Source: Geobacter sp. UBA1603 (GTDB taxonomy: Bacteria; Desulfobacterota; Desulfuromonadia; Geobacterales; Pseudopelobacteraceae). Taken from it: 12,610 bases of DNA. The DNA is taken from contig DCNF01000105.1 of the NCBI GenBank assembly GCA_002322035.1, forward strand, positions 9,629-22,238. The letters run 5' to 3'. The position numbers and the translations under genes were made by a program. This document shows, piece by piece, positions 1 to 6,898 of this stretch. Positions within the stretch are counted from its first letter, which is position 1. Every line of letters begins with the position of its first letter. The notes below the pieces were generated by a model. It made no database searches, was not told the DNA's origin, and saw only the letters and a program-made list of their open reading frames with translations.

Positions 1-1114
1 TATGCTCCTCGCTCCCCTGCCCTGCCTCGATCTGCTCCAGCAGGTAAACCACGAACGGCAGCCCTTCCCGACAGGGGGTGCACCAGCCGCAGGATTCGCG
101 GGCAAAAAAAACGATCAGGTTGAGGGTGGCCGCCACCATGCAGGTGTGCTGGTCAAAAACCACGATCCCCCCGGTGCCGAGCCGGGACCCGGCCTTGGCG
201 ACCGGATCGAAATCCATGGCAACGTTGCGATGGATATTGGTGAAATAAGGGGTTGACGCGCCGCCCGGCAAGCAGGCTTTGAACTTTTTTCCGTCACGCA
301 TTCCGCCGCAGGGGCCGTCGATGATTTCCCCCAGGGTTATACCGAGCGGCAGTTCAAAGCATTCCGGTCTGTTGACCGGGCCGCTGACGCAGAACAGTTT
401 CGTGCCGGCAGCCTCAGGGTTTGCCGCCCGGGATTTCCACCAGACCGGTCCTTCGGCAATAATGGCCGGGATAGTAGCCAGAGTCTCCACATTGTTGACC
501 ACCGTCGGCTGGCCCCGCAGGCCGCTGACCGCGGGAAATGGCGGTTTGATACGCGGATTGGCCCGTCGTCCCTCAAGGGCGTTAATCAGGGCGGTTTCTT
601 CGCCGCAGATGTATCTCCCGGCTGACTGATGGATCTCGATTGTTACCGGGACACCGTGTTTACCGGGGTGACGGCCGATCAGCCCCTCCCGCTCGGCGGA
701 TTCAATCGCTGAAGCGAGGTTGGCGGCAGCCAACTCGTAGCCACGCCGGATGAAAATAAATGCATGATTCGCGCCGAGGGCGTAGCATGCCAGTGCGATG
801 CCCTCAACCAGCAGGTGGGGGATATGTTCCAGCAGGACCCGGTCTTTATAGGTGCCCGGCTCCATTTCGTCGCAGTTGCAGATCAGGTAACGGGGGCCGG
901 GCAGATCGCGGGGGACGAACGACCACTTCCGGCCGGTCGGGAATCCTGCGCCTCCCCGGCCACGCAGGCCGGAATCGATCACCGCCTGCTGAACGTCGGC
1001 TGGTGTCATGGAGTTAACGGCCAGTTTCAGGCCGTCATATCCGCCTTCCGAACGATACTCCTCAAAGCCGGTCATCCGGCCGGGGCGCTTATGACGGAAA
1101 AGGACCTGATCCAC
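1..1114 (-). CDS. nuoF: NADH-oxidising subunit NuoF (FMN/4Fe-4S), partial at left edge
   Basis: This subunit oxidises NADH on FMN and passes electrons to a 4Fe-4S cluster and then to NuoE-type 2Fe-2S partners. The frame is open for 371 codons and leaves the window before the C-terminus. Seen in the translation are the flavin-site motif GRGGAGFPTG (residues 52-61), CNCDEMEPGTYKDR and GRYICGEETALINALEGRR characteristic of NuoF, an SLBB-like middle region, and the cluster motif ESCGWCTPCREG with Cys342, Cys345 and Cys348; the fourth Cys would lie outside. There is no N-terminal thioredoxin-like extension, so this is the short form. I chose the GTG at 1114 over the ATG at 1075. It is preceded by purine-rich GAAAGAG, and the extra residues (DQVLFRHKRPG) resemble the usual NuoF N-terminus. 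The GTG start overlaps nuoE by 26 bp, which suggests translational coupling. The family call is firm, but which enzyme complex it belongs to is open because no further subunit is visible. Confidence 0.93.
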   Translation of the reverse strand, partial: MDQVLFRHKRPGRMTGFEEYRSEGGYDGLKLAVNSMTPADVQQAVIDSGLRGRGGAGFPTGRKWSFVPRDLPGPRYLICNCDEMEPGTYKDRVLLEHIPHLLVEGIALACYALGANHAFIFIRRGYELAAANLASAIESAEREGLIGRHPGKHGVPVTIEIHQSAGRYICGEETALINALEGRRANPRIKPPFPAVSGLRGQPTVVNNVETLATIPAIIAEGPVWWKSRAANPEAAGTKLFCVSGPVNRPECFELPLGITLGEIIDGPCGGMRDGKKFKACLPGGASTPYFTNIHRNVAMDFDPVAKAGSRLGTGGIVVFDQHTCMVAATLNLIVFFARESCGWCTPCREGLPFVVYLLEQIEAGQGSEEH

Positions 1115-1574
1115 GAATCTCTTTCAGAAGTGCTGCTGCTGTTTCGGCTGTAACCGGGCCATAGGGCCGGTTGCTGATCATCATGGCCGGTGCTGCGCCG
1201 CAGTTTCCCAGGCAACTGCAGGGGAGCAGTGTGAACAGGCCGTCCGGGGTTGTCTCTCCGGCCGCCACGCCCAGAAGCATCTCAAGCGAGCGCATCAGGG
1301 AACTGCCGCCCATGTTCCAGCAGGAAATCGAGTCACAGGCGTGAATCACGTGCCGCCCGACCGGCCGACGGTAGAGCATGTCATAAAACGTTGCCAGTTC
1401 TTCAAGCTGAAGCGGGGAAAGTCCGGTGATGCAGGCAGCCTCATCCATCGCCTGATCGGTAAGCCAACCGTAATGGGTCTGTAGAGATTTCAGCACATCC
1501 ACCGCGGCTTCGCGCGGATTTAGAGCGTCGGCAGCGCGCCGTTCGAGTGCAGCTTTCAGGTCGGCCGGAATCAT
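1089..1574 (-). CDS. nuoE: NADH-quinone oxidoreductase NuoE-type 2Fe-2S subunit
   Basis: This is a 161-residue thioredoxin-fold ferredoxin subunit that accepts an electron from the NuoF flavin. Its length fits the family (E. coli NuoE has 166). An N-terminal helical part (residues 1-60, with NPREAAVDVLKSLQTHYGWL) precedes the ferredoxin domain. The cluster ligands are readable as Cys80 and Cys85 (C-x4-C) and Cys121 and Cys125 in CLGNCG (C-x3-C). An additional Cys119 lies just before the second pair. The motif PVGRHVIHACDSISC is typical. The gene lies 42 bp downstream of hemW on the same strand and is followed by nuoF with an overlap. No Shine-Dalgarno sequence precedes the ATG; instead a consensus -10 (TATAAT) ends 8 bp before it, so the message may be leaderless. 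It could belong to complex I, a NAD-linked hydrogenase or a formate dehydrogenase. Confidence 0.95.
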   Translation of the reverse strand: MIPADLKAALERRAADALNPREAAVDVLKSLQTHYGWLTDQAMDEAACITGLSPLQLEELATFYDMLYRRPVGRHVIHACDSISCWNMGGSSLMRSLEMLLGVAAGETTPDGLFTLLPCSCLGNCGAAPAMMISNRPYGPVTAETAAALLKEIRGSGPFPS

Positions 1575-1582
1575 GGGGGCAC

Positions 1583-1610
1583 ATTATAAGGTTTTTTGAA
1601 CGCGAAACAA
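1583..1610 (-). promoter_or_regulatory. Putative sigma70 promoter of nuoE, placed for a leaderless transcript
   Basis: Read on the minus strand, TTGTTT (1605-1610) is followed after 16 bp by a perfect TATAAT (1583-1588). The ATG of nuoE (1572-1574) begins 8 bp past the -10, so transcription would start at or 1-2 bases before the start codon. The intervening bases are GTG followed by five C, with no ribosome binding site. The -35 is poor (3 of 6). Co-transcription from hemW remains possible. Confidence 0.5.
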
Positions 1611-1616
1611 GGGGGA

Positions 1617-2762
1617 TTATGGAATGAAACAGGAAAGAACCTGGTTTGACAGCAGCATACCCCGGGGTGTCAGCCACATCCGGTCATCGCGGATGACGAG
1701 CAGGCCGGCCGGAGCCAGGCGTTCAATTGCCCTGCCAAAGGCATGGTGGACCGATTGCCCGAATTCCCGTTCAAAATCCCTGCAGCAGATACCTTCCGCC
1801 ATGCGCAGCCCCAGGAACATGAATTCGGCCATGGCATCCTCGCGAGACAGTTCCTGGCAGTCGTGTCGGACGAGATTCCCTTGTCTGACCTCTGCGGCGT
1901 ATTGGGCCGTGTCGCTGCTGTTGCTGAAACGGCTGCCGAAGACTGAGTCATTCAGGAATGTGTGGGCCCCGGCGCCAAGCCCCAGGTATCGGTCCCGTCG
2001 CCAGTAGCCGCTGTTATGGCGAGATTCGCGGCCCGGAAGGGCATAGTTGGCGATTTCGTAATGCCGGAAGCCGGCACTCACCAGCAGGTCGTCAGCAGCT
2101 TCAGACATTGCCGCTGAAAGATCATTGTCAGTAAGGTCTGAAGAACCTTCAGGATACAGTGCCGCGAATGGTGTCTGCTCTTCAATTGTCAATCCGTAGA
2201 TTGAGATGTGGTCGGGTGTTGCCGCCAGGGCCCGTTTCAGTTCACGGTGCCATTCACTGACTGTCTGCCGCGGCAGAGCGTGGATCAGATCGATGCCGAG
2301 GTTGTCGAATCCCGCATGGCGGGCGTCCTCAATGGCCTGAACCGAGTCCCGTGCGGTATGGATTCGCCCCAGGATCTGCAGCGAACGGTCATCGAACGAC
2401 TGCACACCCAGAGAGAGCCGGTTGATGCCCGCTGTCCGCAATCCGGTCAGATAGCTGCGGTCAATCGTGCCCGGATTGGCCTCCAGCGTTATTTCTGCAT
2501 CCGCTGCAAGCGGCCAGAACCGGTTAATTGTCTCGAGAATTCCCGAAATATGCGAAGGATCGAGCAGTGAAGGGGTGCCGCCACCCCAATACACCGAGTC
2601 GACCGGCCCACTGGCGTGTAACGATTGAGCGGCAAGGCCGATCTCACGCAGCAGCAGTTCGGGATAGTCGTCTTGTCCGGCGCCGTCGTCCCGTGACACG
2701 AACGAGCAATAAGGGCATTTTCTCAGGCAGAATGGAATATGGAGATAGAGCCGGTTGAACAT
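1617..2762 (-). CDS. hemW: Radical SAM heme chaperone HemW
   Basis: HemW is a cytosolic radical SAM protein thought to bind heme and insert it into target proteins; it was long mis-annotated as oxygen-independent coproporphyrinogen oxidase. The 381-residue product starts with RLYLHIPFCLRKCPYCSF, placing the SAM 4Fe-4S ligands at Cys12, Cys16 and Cys19 (C-x3-C-x2-C). The motif VYWGGGTPSLL follows, then EANPGTID, LGVQSFDD and GIDLIHALPRQT, all typical of HemW. The C-terminus (RGMLLSNQVLSCFI) matches the HemN_C wing. I prefer the ATG at 2762 to a GTG at 2804 in the same frame. The homologous region begins right at this Met, and the likely promoter lies between the two codons. No Shine-Dalgarno sequence is evident. 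Its neighbours, an exported cytochrome c and the NuoE/NuoF module, are electron-transfer proteins, which fits a heme-handling role. Confidence 0.93.
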   Translation of the reverse strand: MFNRLYLHIPFCLRKCPYCSFVSRDDGAGQDDYPELLLREIGLAAQSLHASGPVDSVYWGGGTPSLLDPSHISGILETINRFWPLAADAEITLEANPGTIDRSYLTGLRTAGINRLSLGVQSFDDRSLQILGRIHTARDSVQAIEDARHAGFDNLGIDLIHALPRQTVSEWHRELKRALAATPDHISIYGLTIEEQTPFAALYPEGSSDLTDNDLSAAMSEAADDLLVSAGFRHYEIANYALPGRESRHNSGYWRRDRYLGLGAGAHTFLNDSVFGSRFSNSSDTAQYAAEVRQGNLVRHDCQELSREDAMAEFMFLGLRMAEGICCRDFEREFGQSVHHAFGRAIERLAPAGLLVIRDDRMWLTPRGMLLSNQVLSCFIP

Positions 2763-2768
2763 TATGGA

Positions 2769-2796
2769 TTGCAATTTTATCCGGAATACGTACAAT
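2769..2796 (+). promoter_or_regulatory. Putative promoter of the cytochrome c gene
   Basis: TTGCAA (2769-2774, 4 of 6) and TACAAT (2791-2796, 5 of 6) are separated by 16 bp. A start near 2803 would give a leader of about 29 bases containing the strong ribosome binding site AAGGAG (2820-2825), 6 bp before the ATG at 2832. It lies almost entirely within the same DNA as the hemW promoter on the other strand. Confidence 0.5.
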
Positions 2797-2803
2797 AAGT
2801 CCA
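2774..2803 (-). promoter_or_regulatory. Putative hemW promoter overlapping the divergent cytochrome promoter
   Basis: On the minus strand, TGGACT (2798-2803, 4 of 6 to TTGACA) and TAAAAT (2774-2779, 5 of 6 to TATAAT) are 18 bp apart. Transcription would start around 2767, about 5 bases before the hemW ATG, giving a very short leader. This supports the ATG at 2762 as the start. The -10 shares one base with the -35 of the plus-strand promoter. Prediction by eye only. Confidence 0.4.
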
Positions 2804-2831
2804 CATTTTACCGTCATTAAAGGAGATTCTC

Positions 2832-3140
2832 ATGAAACGAGTAGTGTCAGCCGTGTCAGTTCTTTTTGCCGTGCTGTTGCTGACTGCAGGTGCCCAGGCC
2901 GAGCAGGCCGGTGAAGCTATCTTCAACAAGAAGTGCCTGATGTGTCATGTGGTCAAGGGTAAAGGGGGGGCGATCGGCCCTGAATTGACCAGGATCGCTT
3001 CCAAAATGAAGGATAAAGACCTGCGTGAAAAGATTGAAAATCCCAAAAAATCAAATGGCTCTTCGACGATGCCCGGCTTCAAAACCCTGCCGAAAGCTGA
3101 CATGGATGCCTTGATTGGATACATGAAAACACTGAAATAG
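2832..3140 (+). CDS. Exported monoheme c-type cytochrome (class I-like)
   Basis: This is a small electron carrier of 102 residues. A Sec signal peptide (MKR, then a hydrophobic stretch, ending in AQA, cut probably after residue 23) sends it to the periplasm. There is a single heme attachment motif, Cys35-Leu-Met-Cys38-His39. The probable sixth iron ligand is Met80 in SSTMPGF, and the C-terminal helix (DMDALIGYMKTLK) matches the class I fold. The mature protein is about 79 residues, the size of small soluble cytochromes of the c6/c551/c553 kind. It is rich in Lys (many KK and KGK patches), which suggests docking to an acidic redox partner; that partner is not identifiable here. It is a stand-alone transcript with its own promoter, strong ribosome binding site and intrinsic terminator. 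It sits opposite hemW, although c-type heme attachment itself uses other machinery. Confidence 0.93.
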   Translation: MKRVVSAVSVLFAVLLLTAGAQAEQAGEAIFNKKCLMCHVVKGKGGAIGPELTRIASKMKDKDLREKIENPKKSNGSSTMPGFKTLPKADMDALIGYMKTLK

Positions 3141-3162
3141 CCTTAATACTCGTTGCCCTGAT

Positions 3163-3192
3163 AAGGCCCGCCGTTGAGCGGGCCTTTTTCTT
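3163..3192 (+). terminator. Intrinsic terminator after the cytochrome gene
   Basis: A 9-bp GC-rich stem AAGGCCCGC (3163-3171) and GCGGGCCTT (3178-3186) closes a 6-base loop. A T-rich tail (TTTC, then TTC) follows directly. It lies 23 bp after the cytochrome stop codon and 19 bp before the next start, so it separates the two transcription units. Confidence 0.9.
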
Positions 3193-3210
3193 CAGAATGA
3201 CAGGAATTTC

Positions 3211-3498
3211 ATGAAACTGAAACAGGAACAGATTCGCCGCCTGGCGGAAAAAGTTTTTCAGGATCTGACAGCTGAAGCGCTTCTCATCTCCAAAACTGAA
3301 CGGACAGGCGTGGTAGAAGGGATTGCCCGGGCCATTGCCGCTGATTTCGAACGGGAGCAGGTGCTTGAGCGTGATGCTGAACGGCTGCTGGATGAAGCGG
3401 TCAGGGCCATGGGTCGCGGGGCGGCGGAGATCGACCGCCGCACGATGCTGCGGATGATCAAGGAAAAGCTTGCCAGAGAACGGAAGATTGTCCTATGA
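3211..3498 (+). CDS. DUF507 family protein, first of a tandem pair
   Basis: This is a cytosolic protein of 95 residues and of unknown function. It has no signal peptide, no Cys, and is almost wholly charged helix. The start MKLKQEQIRRLAEKVFQDL, and the repeated acidic/basic pattern through DFEREQVLERDAERLLDEAV and the end MIKEKLARERKIVL, match my recollection of the DUF507 family found in deltaproteobacteria and a few other phyla. The ribosome binding site is AGGAA, 5 bp before the ATG. Its stop overlaps the start of the next gene (ATGA), so the two should be co-translated. The mix of Glu/Arg heptads suggests a helical bundle or coiled coil, possibly a heterodimer with its neighbour. No biochemical role is established that I know of. 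Confidence 0.85.
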   Translation: MKLKQEQIRRLAEKVFQDLTAEALLISKTERTGVVEGIARAIAADFEREQVLERDAERLLDEAVRAMGRGAAEIDRRTMLRMIKEKLARERKIVL

Positions 3499-3755
3499 GT
3501 CTTTCAGAAGATCGTATATCAACAATGGCGCACCAGATTGTCGACCGACTCTGGCGTGATGACCTGGCCGACCTTGTCGATCAAGGCAGGGCCCTTGCCC
3601 GGGTCAAGCAATCGCTGACCGAATTTTTCCGGTCGATCGATGATGTGGATAATGCTGTGCGGGCCAAGCTCGGAAACCGTGCCCCCGGAAGCCGCGACTG
3701 GGAGCTTCTCTACCAGAAGTTTTACCAGGAAGAGCTTGTGCGCAGGGGACTCTGA
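3495..3755 (+). CDS. DUF507 family protein, second of a tandem pair
   Basis: This 86-residue cytosolic protein resembles the preceding one in layout (MSLSEDRISTMAHQIVDRLW at the N-terminus, then short amphipathic helices) but is diverged in sequence, so it is an old paralogue and not a recent duplicate. The C-terminus differs: GSRDWELLYQKFYQEELVRRGL, with several aromatic residues in place of the basic tail. The start codon overlaps the previous stop by 4 bp, and its own stop overlaps the next start by 1 bp (TGATG). The tight packing of two paralogues argues that both products are needed together. DUF507 is a confident family guess for the first copy and somewhat less so for this one. Function unknown. 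Confidence 0.8.
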   Translation: MSLSEDRISTMAHQIVDRLWRDDLADLVDQGRALARVKQSLTEFFRSIDDVDNAVRAKLGNRAPGSRDWELLYQKFYQEELVRRGL

Positions 3756-4288
3756 TGTTGGTTATGCGTCTAGTCTGTGCAGCGCTGTTGTGTGTGGTGC
3801 TGTCCGGCTGTTCAGGAGGGGCCAGCATCAGGAATTACGGCACATTTGATCCCGGTGCCGAGCGGGATGCCGTCTATGTGATCCCCTTTGATGCGACTCT
3901 GGTTCCCGCCTCCTTTGGAGAACCGATTTTCAACGAGTTTGTCGACCGGCTCAACGCGCTTCGCAAGCAGACCAGGGTGTCGCGCTTTGTGATCCTCAAA
4001 GAGGAGCTGAAAGAAGTTGAGCCGGCCTGGCTGATCAAGCAGACTTACATCTCCGGCGATATCTGGGGTTTTGTGGAAAGTTCCGGGTGCTGCTCAACCG
4101 AAATGAAACTGAAGTCCCGGATTTATCTGTATGAACCGGGCCACAACTCTCCTTCTCTGGAAGCATTTCTGCCCGCCGAAACCTTCTTTGAACATGACCG
4201 GACGCCGTCGGCAACGGCCCGGGCACGCATGGCCAAAAAACTGGCCCATGACCTTGCCGAAACGATAATCAGAAAACTCACCCCGTAA
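3755..4288 (+). CDS. Hypothetical outer-envelope lipoprotein
   Basis: The product has 177 residues with a type II signal peptide: MRL, a hydrophobic core, and lipobox VLSGC with the lipidated Cys at residue 19. The mature part starts SGGASIRNYGTF. I do not recognise a named family. The region RDAVYVIPFDATLVPASFGEPIFNEFVDRL resembles the N-terminal strand-helix start seen in many small lipoproteins that begin with a predicted nucleotide- or TolB-N-like fold, but this is only a resemblance. A Cys pair (SSGCCSTEM) lies near residue 112, and the C-terminal helix ARARMAKKLAHDLAETIIRKL is strongly amphipathic. With Ser following the lipid-bearing Cys there is no inner-membrane retention Asp, so outer membrane sorting is expected under the E. 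coli rule. The start overlaps the DUF507 stop by one base, and an Slt-type transglycosylase follows, so a cell-envelope role is likely. Confidence 0.8.
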   Translation: MLVMRLVCAALLCVVLSGCSGGASIRNYGTFDPGAERDAVYVIPFDATLVPASFGEPIFNEFVDRLNALRKQTRVSRFVILKEELKEVEPAWLIKQTYISGDIWGFVESSGCCSTEMKLKSRIYLYEPGHNSPSLEAFLPAETFFEHDRTPSATARARMAKKLAHDLAETIIRKLTP

Positions 4289-4337
4289 TTGATGGGTCGC
4301 CCGAGGCGGCACCACCAATTAAAGCGAAAGGCAGGTT

Positions 4338-6434
4338 GTGGTTTTGCAGTTATCCCGTTTCTTGATGACCGGCATCGTCGCCGGTTTTTTCATGATATTC
4401 CTTGTCCATCCTGCTTCGTCTTCTGATGCCACATTCGAGCGTGCCGCCCGTCAGATGCGAGAAAAGGATTTCAGTGAGGCCTATGCACTAGCCGCAAAAA
4501 GTCCCGAGTCTCCCCGCCGCAGCTTTCTGATGGGAGTGGCTTCCCTGCGCCAGGGAAATCCCGCGCTGGCTGTTCCGCTGCTGGCCGAGGCCGAACAGAA
4601 ACTGCCGTTGCTGGCTGATTATGCCGTTTTTTTCCAGGCGGAGGCGCAGCTTAAACTGAGGAATTATCATGAAGCGGCTGCCGGCGCGGCCCGCATGGTC
4701 AGAATTTTCCCCGCTTCTTTGCTGGTACGTCGGGCTGAAAAGCTTCATGCAGAAGCTTTGGCAGCGGCTGGAGACCATGCCGCTGCGCTGCGTGCTCTGG
4801 CGCTTTTTGTGGAAAAGTACCCCTCGGGGGCTGATTCGGTCGAAGCGCTTTTCCTTTTGGGGCGCAGCCGTGAAGAAACCGGCGATCGGGCAGGCGCACT
4901 TTCAGTTTACCGGCTGATCGGCCTCAATAATCCTGCCTCACCACAGGCTTCGAAGGCCCAGGAGCGGGTCGGAATCCTCGAAACGTCAGGCATGCGCGCT
5001 GTACCGTATTCACAGGAAGAACTGCTGAAAACAGCTTCGACCCTCTATGCCCAGAATGAATACTCCCGTGCAGCCAGGGTGATCAATGAAATCAGCACAA
5101 CCGGCCAGCCGCCTGCATTTGCCGGCCGGGTCGCTCTTAAGAGCGGCATGATCCAGTATCGGCTGCGCAACTGGAAGCAAGCTGAAAAGGACTTTGCCCG
5201 GGCGGTCGGGCAACAGGCCCCCGCTGTCCGGTCCGAAGCGCGTTTCTGGATGGCAAAGGCACTGGAGCGCCAGGCCCAGTCCGAACAGGCGTTTGCAGTA
5301 TTCATGGAGCTTGTTTCCGAAGGACGAAAGCAGGAGTTTGCCGATGACGCACTGATGGAAGCTGCCGGCTTGCGCCGCGGTCAGGGTGCTTATGCCGAAG
5401 CGATTCGGCTTTATGGTCTTGTAGGGGCACAGTTTCCCGAATCCAAGTTCGTTTCCCGGGCCGCCTGGGAAGCAGCCTGGTGTCGCTATCTGACCGGCGA
5501 GTATGCCCGGGCGGCGGAGGAGTTCAAGCTGTTGCTCAAGGATGACACGCTCCGGGAGAAAGCACTTTATTGGCTGGGTCGATCCTTGGAACGCTCCGGA
5601 TCTCCGGCAGCCGCCGGTTATTTTGCTGCACTGCAGGATGAATTCCCTGCCGGGTTTTATGCTACCTGGTACCGCGATCAGCACAGCCTGCCTGATCGTC
5701 GCGAATCTCTTGGATTGCGAAACGCTCTGGCGGAGTTGCCCCTTCCGGCCGGTTATGACCGCCCGCTGCTGTTGGCTGCCGTCGGGCTTTTGGATGAAGC
5801 ACGGGCAGAACTGACGGCTCTCCGAAAGAAAAACGGCGATAAAAAAAACCAATTTCCCGGGATTGCCCGGATCTGTCTCGAAATGGGAGATTACAGCTCG
5901 GCAATTTCCCTGTTCCTGCAGAACAGGCCGGTCCCCTGGGAGAAAAATGCCCTGCCGCTCTGGACCGCCGGATATCCCGCCGCCTACCGTGAGCTGGTAC
6001 ATCACCATGCAGCGGCAAACGGACTTTCCGAAGCGTTCGTCATGGCGCTGATGCGCGCGGAGAGCGGTTTCAACCCTGTCGTCAAGTCCCATGCCGGTGC
6101 CATCGGCCTGATGCAGCTCATGCCGGCTACGGCAAAAATGACAGCACGGGAGAAAGGTACATTCAACCCGCAGCGTCTTGTTGAACCGGGCTACAATATA
6201 CGGATCGGCACGCAACACCTGAAAGAACTCTTCAAGGCTTATGGTGGCGATGTTGTTCATGCAACGGCGGCTTACAATGCTGGCGCCACGGCGGTTGAAC
6301 GCTGGCGAAAGCAGATGAAAGGCCTTGCAAAGGATGAATTCGTCGAAAACATCCCCTACCAGGAGACCCGTGATTATGTGAAAAAGGTGTATGCCTCGGC
6401 GGCCACCTACCGTGCCCTCTACGGCATGAAATAA
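4338..6434 (+). CDS. Exported Slt-type lytic transglycosylase with helical repeats
   Basis: This enzyme cuts the MurNAc-GlcNAc bond of peptidoglycan in the periplasm, giving 1,6-anhydro ends. The 698-residue product begins with a signal peptide (hydrophobic residues about 8-28, ending near PASSSDA). Residues about 30-540 form a long Ala-rich helical-repeat (TPR/superhelical) region, for example AEKLHAEALAAAGDHAAALRAL and ALYWLGRSLERSG. The catalytic GH23 domain is C-terminal. It shows catalytic Glu575 in RAESGFNP, then AGAIGLMQLMPATA with the GLMQ motif (590-593) and AAYNAG (647-649). The layout is that of soluble Slt70, with a comparable total length. It starts with GTG at 4338; the signal peptide begins there, and the purine-rich AAAGGCAGG precedes it. 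It lies 49 bp after the lipoprotein gene, probably in the same operon as the DUF507 pair. No terminator is evident after it. Confidence 0.93.
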   Translation: MVLQLSRFLMTGIVAGFFMIFLVHPASSSDATFERAARQMREKDFSEAYALAAKSPESPRRSFLMGVASLRQGNPALAVPLLAEAEQKLPLLADYAVFFQAEAQLKLRNYHEAAAGAARMVRIFPASLLVRRAEKLHAEALAAAGDHAAALRALALFVEKYPSGADSVEALFLLGRSREETGDRAGALSVYRLIGLNNPASPQASKAQERVGILETSGMRAVPYSQEELLKTASTLYAQNEYSRAARVINEISTTGQPPAFAGRVALKSGMIQYRLRNWKQAEKDFARAVGQQAPAVRSEARFWMAKALERQAQSEQAFAVFMELVSEGRKQEFADDALMEAAGLRRGQGAYAEAIRLYGLVGAQFPESKFVSRAAWEAAWCRYLTGEYARAAEEFKLLLKDDTLREKALYWLGRSLERSGSPAAAGYFAALQDEFPAGFYATWYRDQHSLPDRRESLGLRNALAELPLPAGYDRPLLLAAVGLLDEARAELTALRKKNGDKKNQFPGIARICLEMGDYSSAISLFLQNRPVPWEKNALPLWTAGYPAAYRELVHHHAAANGLSEAFVMALMRAESGFNPVVKSHAGAIGLMQLMPATAKMTAREKGTFNPQRLVEPGYNIRIGTQHLKELFKAYGGDVVHATAAYNAGATAVERWRKQMKGLAKDEFVENIPYQETRDYVKKVYASAATYRALYGMK

Positions 6435-6459
6435 ACGGGCTTCAGCGGCATTCTACAGG

Positions 6460-6488
6460 TTGATTTTATCGGCGCAACCACCTATACT
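6460..6488 (+). promoter_or_regulatory. Putative sigma70 promoter of the hisI-hisG cluster
   Basis: TTGATT (6460-6465, 4 of 6) and TATACT (6483-6488, 5 of 6) are spaced by an ideal 17 bp. Initiation near 6495 would give a leader of about 26 bases holding AAGGAG (6509-6514), which ends 6 bp before the GTG start at 6521. The leader is too short for a histidine attenuator or a T-box, and no His codon run is seen. Confidence 0.6.
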
Positions 6489-6520
6489 TCCGCCACACAT
6501 ACCCCTCAAGGAGCAGATTC

Positions 6521-6898
6521 GTGATTGAAATCAATTTTGACAAGATGGGCGGGCTGATCCCGGCTGTCATTCAGGATTACGAGAATGGCGACGTACTGAT
6601 GGTCGCATTCATGGACAAGAAGACCCTCGACCTGACTCTGCGCGACGGTAAGACCTGGTTCTTCAGCCGTACCCGCAACAAGTACTGGATGAAGGGGGAG
6701 GAGTCCGGCAATACCCAGGACGTCATGGAGGTGCTGACTGACTGCGATGCCGATACTGTGGTCATCAAGGTCAAGCAGAACGGCCCGGCCGCCTGCCACA
6801 CCGGCAACCGCAGCTGCTTCTATGTGAAGTGGGAGAATGGCGAATGGGTTGAGCATAGCAATCCGCTGTTCAATCCCGAGGAGGTCTACAAGAAATGA
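6521..6898 (+). CDS. hisI: Phosphoribosyl-AMP cyclohydrolase HisI
   Basis: HisI opens the adenine ring of phosphoribosyl-AMP, the third step of histidine synthesis, in the cytosol. The 125-residue product is the stand-alone cyclohydrolase without the HisE pyrophosphohydrolase domain. The family signature is readable: [19 protein letters not shown] (residues 48-66), the metal site Asp74-Cys75-Asp76-Ala-Asp78, and [14 protein letters not shown] with Cys92 and Cys99 as further zinc ligands. The start is GTG, supported by AAGGAG a short distance upstream and by the good alignment of the first residues. The stop overlaps the hisG start (ATGA). hisG and hisI catalyse steps 1 and 3, and the step 2 gene (hisE) is not in the window, so the main his operon must be elsewhere. 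Codons in this gene and in hisG are strongly biased to G/C third bases and AAG for Lys, unlike the upstream transglycosylase gene. Confidence 0.96.
   Translation: MIEINFDKMGGLIPAVIQDYENGDVLMVAFMDKKTLDLTLRDGKTWFFSRTRNKYWMKGEESGNTQDVMEVLTDCDADTVVIKVKQNGPAACHTGNRSCFYVKWENGEWVEHSNPLFNPEEVYKK

Noticed and set aside
2763..2804. GTG start for HemW at 2804
   Set aside because: It would add 14 residues not seen in HemW proteins, lacks a ribosome binding site, and lies upstream of the likely transcription start.
4296..4310. Hairpin GTCGCC-CGA-GGCGGC between the lipoprotein and transglycosylase genes
   Set aside because: The 6-bp stem (one T-G pair) is followed by ACCACCAATT, not a T-run, so I do not call it a terminator.
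5010..6260. A 416-codon open frame on the minus strand
   Set aside because: It lies wholly antisense to the well-supported lytic transglycosylase gene, has no recognisable domain, and reads as low-complexity shadow coding.
6435..6520. Attenuator or riboswitch before hisI
   Set aside because: The space from predicted transcript start to GTG is about 26 bases, without a His codon run, terminator hairpin or conserved riboswitch core.
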